Positions 59,246-64,000 of a stretch of 64,000 bases of DNA are shown in pieces. Source of the stretch: Thermoplasmata archaeon (GTDB lineage: Archaea > Thermoplasmatota > Thermoplasmata > Lutacidiplasmatales > UBA184). Below the pieces are notes generated by a model that saw nothing but the letters and a program-made list of their open reading frames with translations, was not told the DNA's origin and ran no database searches. The DNA is taken from the NCBI GenBank assembly GCA_021798415.1, contig JAJZGO010000002.1, positions 1 to 64,000 on the forward strand, in the 5' to 3' direction. Position 1 is the first letter of the stretch, and every line of letters begins with the position of its first letter. The translations under genes were made by a program, and so were the position numbers.

Positions 59246-59593
59246 GTCGGACCCGGTTCGTACGTGATCTCGAATACCTTACCATCGGGCATCCGAAAGT
59301 GCTGCCATGCGTACCCACCGGGTCTGTCCCTATGGACCGGACCGAGAAGCTCGATCCCAGCGGCTTCTAGCTCTTCCCGGGCCCGGTCGATGTCGTCCAC
59401 TCGGAAGCCGCACACGACCTCGTTGCGAGCAAACTGTTCCGGCGCGAGGGACATTTCGGACCGAAGATCTCAAACTTGTCCCCGTTCGGAAGCCGGTACA
59501 CGACAAAGTCCGGGACTCGCGGACGGCCGAGTGTCCGAGAGTCTGTTCGGCGAGGTGCTTCATAGATTCGAACGCCTTCGGCTCATCAACGTA
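59242..59593 (-). pseudogene. Decayed VOC-family gene with two frameshifts
   Basis: Three frames together spell one VOC protein: YVDEPKAFESMKHLAEQTLG (59593 down to 59534), then DFVVYRLPNGDKFEIFGP, then SLAPEQFARNEVVCGFRVDD to the end (TYEPGPT, stop at 59242). A frameshift lies near 59525-59533. A missing G near 59455, where CCGGAAATG has become CCGAAATG, is the second. The last 70 residues could still be translated from an ATG at 59454 but would be half a fold. Reads as a broken gene or a stretch with consensus errors. Confidence 0.7.
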
Positions 59594-59675
59594 CCGGGGA
59601 ACCCCCCCCGCACCGACGTGCCGGAGCCACGTGGCCCCGAGCCTCGGTCGCCGGCTCGTCGGGCCGCTCGGATCG

Positions 59676-60935
59676 TCAGACTTCGGGCTCGGTGCGCCCC
59701 CGGGGTCCCATCGTGTACGCCTCCTCGCCGTGCTGGCTGAGGTCGAGCCCGGCCTCTTCCTCCTCGGGGCGGACCCGGATCGGTGTGATGAGGTTGATCG
59801 CGCGCAGGAGGAGATACGAGCCGACGAACGAGAACGCGCCCACTACGGCGACCGCGAAGAGCTCCACGAGGAACAGGTGCGGGTTACCGTAGAAGAGGCC
59901 GTTCGCGCCGGACGCGTTGATCGCGACCGTAGCGGCGAGCCCGGTCGCGAGGACGCCCCACATCCCACCGACCCCGTGGCAAGCGAAGACGTCGAGCGAA
60001 TCGTCGAGGCGGCTGCGGGCGCGCAGGTTGGTGACGAAATTCGCAAGGATCGCCCCGCTTGCACCGATCAGGATCGCCACCATCGGGGTCACGAACCCGG
60101 CGGCCGGGGTGATCGCGACCAGCCCCACCACGGCCCCGATCGACATCCCAACGGCCGACGGCTTTCCCTTGAAGGTCCAGTCGACGATCATCCAGGTCAC
60201 GGCCGCGGCCGCCGCGGCGAGGTTCGTGTCCACGAGCGCGGAGACGGCGAGCTCGTTCGCGGCCAGCGCGCTGCCTCCGTTGAACCCGAACCATCCGAAC
60301 CACAGCAACGCCGCTCCGAGCATGACGTAGGGAACGTTGTTCGGCCGGGCGCTCTTCGCCCGGTCCGTCTCCTCCCTCCGGCCGATGACGAGGGCCGCGG
60401 TGATCGCCGAGACTCCAGCCGTGGTGTGGACGACGAGCCCGCCGGCGAAGTCGAGAACCCCGAGGTCCCTCAGCCAGCCTCCGTCGCCCCACACCCAGTG
60501 GGCGACCGGCGCGTAGATGAGCGTCGTCCAGAGGACGACGTAGATGAGCAGGGCCTTGAAGCGAATCCGCTCCGCGAATGCGCCGATGATCAGCGCCGGA
60601 GTGATCGCCGCGAACTTGAGCTGGAAGGCGAAGTAGAGCAGCGCGGGGATCGTGGAGGCGTAGAAGGGGTTCGGGGCGGCACCCACCCCGTTCAGTCCGA
60701 CGTTGGAGAGGTTGCCGATCACTCCGTCGACATTGGGACCGAAGGAGAGGCTGTACGCCCAGAGTGCCCAGACCAGGCTCACGACGGCGAAGATGATCAT
60801 CGTCTGGACGATCGTGGACACGAGGTTCTTGCGACGGACGAGGCCGCCGTAGAAGAACCCGAGCGCCGGCGTCATGAGCATCACGAGCCCAGTCGCCGTC
60901 AGGACCCAAGCCACGTCGCCGGAGTCGATGGTCAT
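59676..60935 (-). CDS. amt: Ammonium transporter (Amt/MEP/Rh family)
   Basis: A 419-residue, eleven-helix Amt protein. Family motifs are FFYGGLVRRKN, WVWGDGGWL, DFAGGLVVHTTAG, WFGWFGFNGGSALAAN and DVFACHGVGGMWGVLATG with the second pore histidine; the first pore His is in DFAGGLVVHT. The cytoplasmic tail is acidic and ends in a motif like EAYTMG. No glnK follows, which is unusual since amt and glnK are normally paired. The ATG at 60935 begins the usual N-terminus. Confidence 0.95.
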   Translation of the reverse strand: MTIDSGDVAWVLTATGLVMLMTPALGFFYGGLVRRKNLVSTIVQTMIIFAVVSLVWALWAYSLSFGPNVDGVIGNLSNVGLNGVGAAPNPFYASTIPALLYFAFQLKFAAITPALIIGAFAERIRFKALLIYVVLWTTLIYAPVAHWVWGDGGWLRDLGVLDFAGGLVVHTTAGVSAITAALVIGRREETDRAKSARPNNVPYVMLGAALLWFGWFGFNGGSALAANELAVSALVDTNLAAAAAAVTWMIVDWTFKGKPSAVGMSIGAVVGLVAITPAAGFVTPMVAILIGASGAILANFVTNLRARSRLDDSLDVFACHGVGGMWGVLATGLAATVAINASGANGLFYGNPHLFLVELFAVAVVGAFSFVGSYLLLRAINLITPIRVRPEEEEAGLDLSQHGEEAYTMGPRGRTEPEV

Positions 60936-61198
60936 CTCCGCCCGATGTCTCGGCGGCCACCGGCGGCCCGGCCCTTAATCTCTGCGGCGCAGGGGTCGCA
61001 GGGAGGCGGGCCATATGCTCGAGGGGCCCTCGGGACCCGCCGAGGTCGGCCGTGTCGCCCGAGACGCGCCGGCCCGCACCGACGGCGCGTCGGGATGGGG
61101 CGAACCGGCCCAGGCCGCCCGCGTCGCGGGTCGCCGGAACCGGTTCACGCGGCTCGCCCACGAGCGGTCGAGCTTGACCTACGTCGCGGGAGGGCGGG

Positions 61199-62428
61199 TC
61201 ACCGAACGGCGTCCAGAGCCTCGGTGACGTCCCGGACGAGGTCTTCGGTGTCCTCGATGCCCAAGGAGAGCCGTACGAGCCCCGCGTCGATCCCCCGGCG
61301 GGCGAGCTCGTCGGCCGGCAGGTGTCGATGCGACGTGAGCCCCGGTACGCTCGCGAGGCTCTCGACCCCGCCCAGGCTCGCCGCGACATGGACGAACCGC
61401 AGCCGGGAGAGGAACCGCTCGGCCGTCGCCGCCCCGCCGCGCAGCGAGAGGGAGACCATCCCGCTGCGGCCGCGCATCTGGCGGGCGGCGATCGACTCCT
61501 CCTCCGCGCTCGCCCAGCCGGGGTAGTGAACTCGGCGGACCGCGGGGTGGTCGCGCACGGACTCCGCCACCCTTCGGCCGTTCTCGTTCTGCCGCGCGAC
61601 CCTCAGCGCGAGAGTCTTGAGCCCCCGCCCGAGCAGGTACGCGGCGAACGGGTCGACGGACGCCCCGAAGTACCCTTTCGCGTCGACCCGTTCGACGAGG
61701 CGTTCGGCGCCGACGACGACCCCGGCGAGGAGGTCGGAGTGCCCGCCCAGGTACTTGGTGGCGCTGTGGACGACGAGGTCGGCGCCGAGCGCGATCGGGT
61801 TCTGGTTGATGGGCGTCGCGAACGTGTTGTCGACGAGCAGGACGGCCCCGACCCGGTCGGCGGTTTCCGACCACCGGGCGAGGTCGTGGACTTCGAGGAG
61901 CGGGTTCGTCGGGCTCTCCACCACCACGAGCCGGGTCGCGTCCGAGACGACCTTCTCGGGCTCGCGGGCCTCCGACGCGCCGACCTCGCGGACCCGGACC
62001 CCGTAACGCGGCAACAGGTCCGTGAGGAGGTCCGTCGTGCCGCCGTAGAGGCCCTCGAGAGCGACGACCTCGTCGCCGCTCTTGAGGAGCGAGAGGACGC
62101 ACGCGGTGATGGCGCCCATGCCGGAGCCGAAGAGTCGGGCGGCTTCGCCGCCCTCGAGCTGGCGGACGATCTCGGCGGGGAGCTCGAGCGTCGGGTTCTC
62201 GATGCGGGTGTAGAGGTAGGCCCGTCCTTTCTCCGACGCTTCGGAGCGGTCGGCGGGCCAGTGGAACGTCGACGTCTGGTAGATCGGCGGCACCACCGCG
62301 CCCGCGTTGTAGTCGGGACGGCGCGCGCCGTGGACGAGGCGGGTCGTCGGCCCCACCCAGGACGGCAGCGGTTCGAACCGTGCGCGTCGCGGGCGGTGGG
62401 GCGTCGCGGGTTCGCCGCCGTCGGTCAA
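61199..62428 (-). CDS. Cystathionine gamma-synthase/lyase-family PLP enzyme
   Basis: A 409-residue Cys/Met-metabolism PLP enzyme. The PLP Lys lies in LVVHSATKYLGGHSDLLAGV. Cofactor contacts are in RLFGSGMGAITACVLSLL, the Tyr-Arg pair in AYLYTRIENPT, and VVVESPTNPLLEV. It may be a gamma-synthase, a beta/gamma-lyase or a methionine gamma-lyase; motifs do not separate these. It starts on a TTG overlapping the stop of the NMN adenylyltransferase gene (TTGA), with a GTG further in as an alternative. Confidence 0.88.
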   Translation of the reverse strand: MTDGGEPATPHRPRRARFEPLPSWVGPTTRLVHGARRPDYNAGAVVPPIYQTSTFHWPADRSEASEKGRAYLYTRIENPTLELPAEIVRQLEGGEAARLFGSGMGAITACVLSLLKSGDEVVALEGLYGGTTDLLTDLLPRYGVRVREVGASEAREPEKVVSDATRLVVVESPTNPLLEVHDLARWSETADRVGAVLLVDNTFATPINQNPIALGADLVVHSATKYLGGHSDLLAGVVVGAERLVERVDAKGYFGASVDPFAAYLLGRGLKTLALRVARQNENGRRVAESVRDHPAVRRVHYPGWASAEEESIAARQMRGRSGMVSLSLRGGAATAERFLSRLRFVHVAASLGGVESLASVPGLTSHRHLPADELARRGIDAGLVRLSLGIEDTEDLVRDVTEALDAVR

Positions 62429-62964
62429 AGGAACCGTCCCGCGGCGGAGCGGCCCTGGCCCTGCCGCAGGATCCTGAGGCGGGCGGGGGCTTCGAGGCTC
62501 GCCAGGTACCGGGCCACCGCCGGCGGGACGAGCTCCTTCCAGCCGCGGCCGCCCGCGAGCCGCCGGCGCAGGTTCTCGCCCTCGAAGCGGCGTCGGTCGA
62601 GGAGGGGGAGGCCCTCGACATCGTACCCCGCCTTCTCGAACAGGAGGCGCGTGAGCGGGTTGTTGGTGTAGACCCGGTCGAAGTGCGGGAGGAGCCCTTC
62701 GAGGTAGCGGACCCAGAGGGCGTGGCGGCCGATGTCCGGCACCGGTACGATCTCGACGCCGTCGAGCTTCGCCTCCGCGAGCGCGCGGGAGATCATCTCG
62801 TACCGCTCGCCGGCCGTGAACGGGTTCTTCCAGGTGTACGACTCCTCGGCGCTCCCGATCCCCACGAGCAGGCGGTCGTCGGGCCGACGGGCGAGGATCG
62901 CCCGGACCAGACCGAGGTGGCCCCCGTGGAACGGCTGGAACCGGCCGACGAGGAGCCCGCGCAC
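62425..62964 (-). CDS. Nicotinamide-nucleotide adenylyltransferase, archaeal type
   Basis: A 179-residue NMN adenylyltransferase forming NAD from NMN and ATP. The nucleotidyl-transfer signature GRFQPFHGGHLGLV is at about residues 7-20, followed by GIGSAEESYTWKNPFTAGER, the archaeal NadM pattern. It starts on a GTG and is 12 bp after the small Cys-rich gene. Part of a tight minus-strand string lon, Cys-rich protein, this gene, PLP enzyme. Confidence 0.92.
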   Translation of the reverse strand: MRGLLVGRFQPFHGGHLGLVRAILARRPDDRLLVGIGSAEESYTWKNPFTAGERYEMISRALAEAKLDGVEIVPVPDIGRHALWVRYLEGLLPHFDRVYTNNPLTRLLFEKAGYDVEGLPLLDRRRFEGENLRRRLAGGRGWKELVPPAVARYLASLEAPARLRILRQGQGRSAAGRFL

Positions 62965-62976
62965 GGAGAGCCGATA

Positions 62977-63210
62977 TCACTCCGGGGTCAAATCTTCCAC
63001 GTCGTCCAGGAACTCGTCGATGTGCGGGCAGCGGGCGGTCAGGTAGTGACGGCAGTGCTCGCAGCGTCGGTCGTTCCAGGCGGGCCGCAGAAGCTGGTTG
63101 AACTCGAAGCACTCCCGGTCGACGAACCGGTCCTCGTCGCCCTCCACGGGAAGGGTGGCGGAACGCGTCGCGAGGGGGGGGTGGACCGGGATCCGGAACG
63201 AGCCTCTCAC
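62977..63210 (-). CDS. Small Cys-rich (metal-binding) protein
   Basis: A 77-residue protein with a CxxC and further Cys/His residues (RRCEHCRHYLTARCPHIDEF), ending in an acidic tail (DDVEDLTPE). It probably binds one zinc or an Fe-S cluster. The GTG at 63210 overlaps the lon stop (GTGA). Position between lon and NMN adenylyltransferase gives no clear role. Confidence 0.7.
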   Translation of the reverse strand: MRGSFRIPVHPPLATRSATLPVEGDEDRFVDRECFEFNQLLRPAWNDRRCEHCRHYLTARCPHIDEFLDDVEDLTPE

Positions 63211-64000
63211 GAGCCGGTCGGTCGCCCCGTGGAGGGTGGTGCTGGGGTCGCGGAGGCCGGGATCTCCTCGGGGGTGCGGCTCGTGGCCCGGACCATCGCG
63301 GAGAGGCGTTCGAGAAGCGACTCCTTCTGGCTCCCCTGGCCGACGAGCGCGTACTTGAGGACGTCCCGCAGCGTGCGCACCGGGATCACTTCGACCATGC
63401 CGCGATACTTCGCCTCGAGCACGAGGTCATCGAGGTTGTCCTCGGGGACGAGCACGCGCTTGATGCCCGAGTCGGCCGCCGCTTCGACCTTCGCGGTGAC
63501 CCCGCCGACGGGCAGGACCTGGCCGCGGACGGACAGCGAGCCGGTCATCGCGACCGACTGGTCGACGGGGACCCCTTCGAGCGCGCTGATGACCGCGGTC
63601 GCGATCGATACCGAGGCACTGTCGCCCTCGACCCCGTCCGACGTGCCGACGAACTGGATGTGGATGTCGTAGCGCGAGATGTCCTCTCCCGTGTACTTCT
63701 TGATGAGCGCGCTCACGTTCTGGACCGCCTCGCGAGCGATCTCGCCGAGCTTGCCCGTGGCGACCACCACCCCGCCGTTGCGGGTCTGCGCCGGCGTCAC
63801 CTCGGCCACGATCGGAAGGACGATCCCGGAGAACTCGGCCATGCCGGTCTGGGCGTTGATCGCGGCGAGCCCGTTGACGACGCCGACCGCCGCCCCCTCG
63901 ACCGAGAACATCCGGTACTCCTTGCGGCGCTCGATGTACCGGTCGGCGATCTGCTGCTCGAGCGAGCGGCTCGCTCGCTTCGCCCGCACGACCTGCTCGG
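63207..64000 (-). CDS. lon: Lon-type protease, 5' end outside the window
   Basis: The visible 264 residues are the C-terminal proteolytic domain of a Lon protease. The catalytic Ser is in VEGDSASVSIATAVIS and the Lys in GVTAKVEAAADSGI, the Ser-Lys dyad of S16 peptidases. GGVVVATGKLGEIAREAVQN and YDIHIQFVGTSDGV precede them. The archaeal membrane-anchored LonB form is expected, but the ATPase and any membrane segments lie beyond base 64000. Its stop overlaps the GTG of the Cys-rich gene. The tail (about 25 residues) is Pro/Thr-rich. Confidence 0.93.
   Translation of the reverse strand, partial: EQVVRAKRASRSLEQQIADRYIERRKEYRMFSVEGAAVGVVNGLAAINAQTGMAEFSGIVLPIVAEVTPAQTRNGGVVVATGKLGEIAREAVQNVSALIKKYTGEDISRYDIHIQFVGTSDGVEGDSASVSIATAVISALEGVPVDQSVAMTGSLSVRGQVLPVGGVTAKVEAAADSGIKRVLVPEDNLDDLVLEAKYRGMVEVIPVRTLRDVLKYALVGQGSQKESLLERLSAMVRATSRTPEEIPASATPAPPSTGRPTGS

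Noticed and set aside
61015..61227. Plus-strand small frame between amt and the PLP enzyme
   Set aside because: It runs into the 3' end of the PLP enzyme gene and is Arg/Ala/Gly-rich without a promoter or family match.
1..64000. CRISPR arrays, insertion sequences with terminal repeats, rRNA genes
   Set aside because: None seen: no regularly spaced short repeats, no transposase motifs, no rRNA signature. The only mobile-element trace is the integrase remnant.

Overview
The window reads as chromosome from a high-GC (about 65-73% in most lines I counted) euryarchaeon, most likely of the Thermoplasmatota. The archaeal evidence is a thermopsin-family surface protein, an archaeal-type NMN adenylyltransferase, a Lon protease whose visible C-terminal part reads as the archaeal type, a tRNA gene without encoded CCA, and many TATA-like boxes 25-30 bp upstream of start codons, which implies leaderless transcripts. 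Genes are tightly packed, and many start codons overlap the preceding stop as ATGA, GTGA or TTGA. The taxon is inferred from gene content; no marker phylogeny was possible.

Layout. 0-4.3 kb: a GltD-like flavoprotein, a SnoaL-like protein and a PKD-domain surface protein. 4.3-16.5 kb: envelope region with a cellulose-synthase-like glycosyltransferase, two paralogous triads (small membrane protein, tandem winged-helix regulator, C-terminally anchored exported protein), a universal stress protein, a 1415-residue thermopsin/beta-helix protein and a blue-copper protein. Three copies of a 30-bp promoter box lie 34-36 bp upstream of three envelope-gene start codons. 16.5-24.3 kb: glycan-assembly genes, including a glycosyltransferase-nucleotidyltransferase fusion; parts have clearly lower GC. 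24.3-39.6 kb: aerobic carbon monoxide dehydrogenase region, with coxG, xdhC, coxE-coxD-moaA facing coxM-coxS-coxL (form I signature AYRCSFR) and a MocA-XdhC-YHS triple fusion. 39.6-49 kb: an ABC exporter, AlkD-like and M2-peptidase genes, a frameshifted RNase HI, cyclophilin and small membrane proteins.

49-59.7 kb is an accessory region of lower GC (two counted lines gave 62% and 53%). It holds a tRNA-Thr with an integrase remnant beside it and a 12-bp copy of the tRNA 3' end 1.7 kb away, MarR, HxlR and Lrp-like regulators, and small detoxification or repair enzymes (SDR, SnoaL, cupin, DinB, VOC, DHFR-like, SRPBCC, YcaQ-type glycosylase). It also has a 65-bp imperfect direct repeat 5.4 kb apart and a decayed VOC gene. 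59.7-64 kb returns to core genes: ammonium transporter, PLP trans-sulfuration-type enzyme, NMN adenylyltransferase, a Cys-rich small protein and a 5'-truncated lon.

How it fits together: the organism probably oxidises atmospheric or trace CO aerobically with a molybdenum hydroxylase and carries its maturation factors locally. It invests in a glycosylated, protease-bearing surface, part of which appears to be controlled by a duplicated membrane-protein/regulator module acting through a shared DNA box. Several genes carry single-base frameshifts; some may be consensus errors, others true decay.
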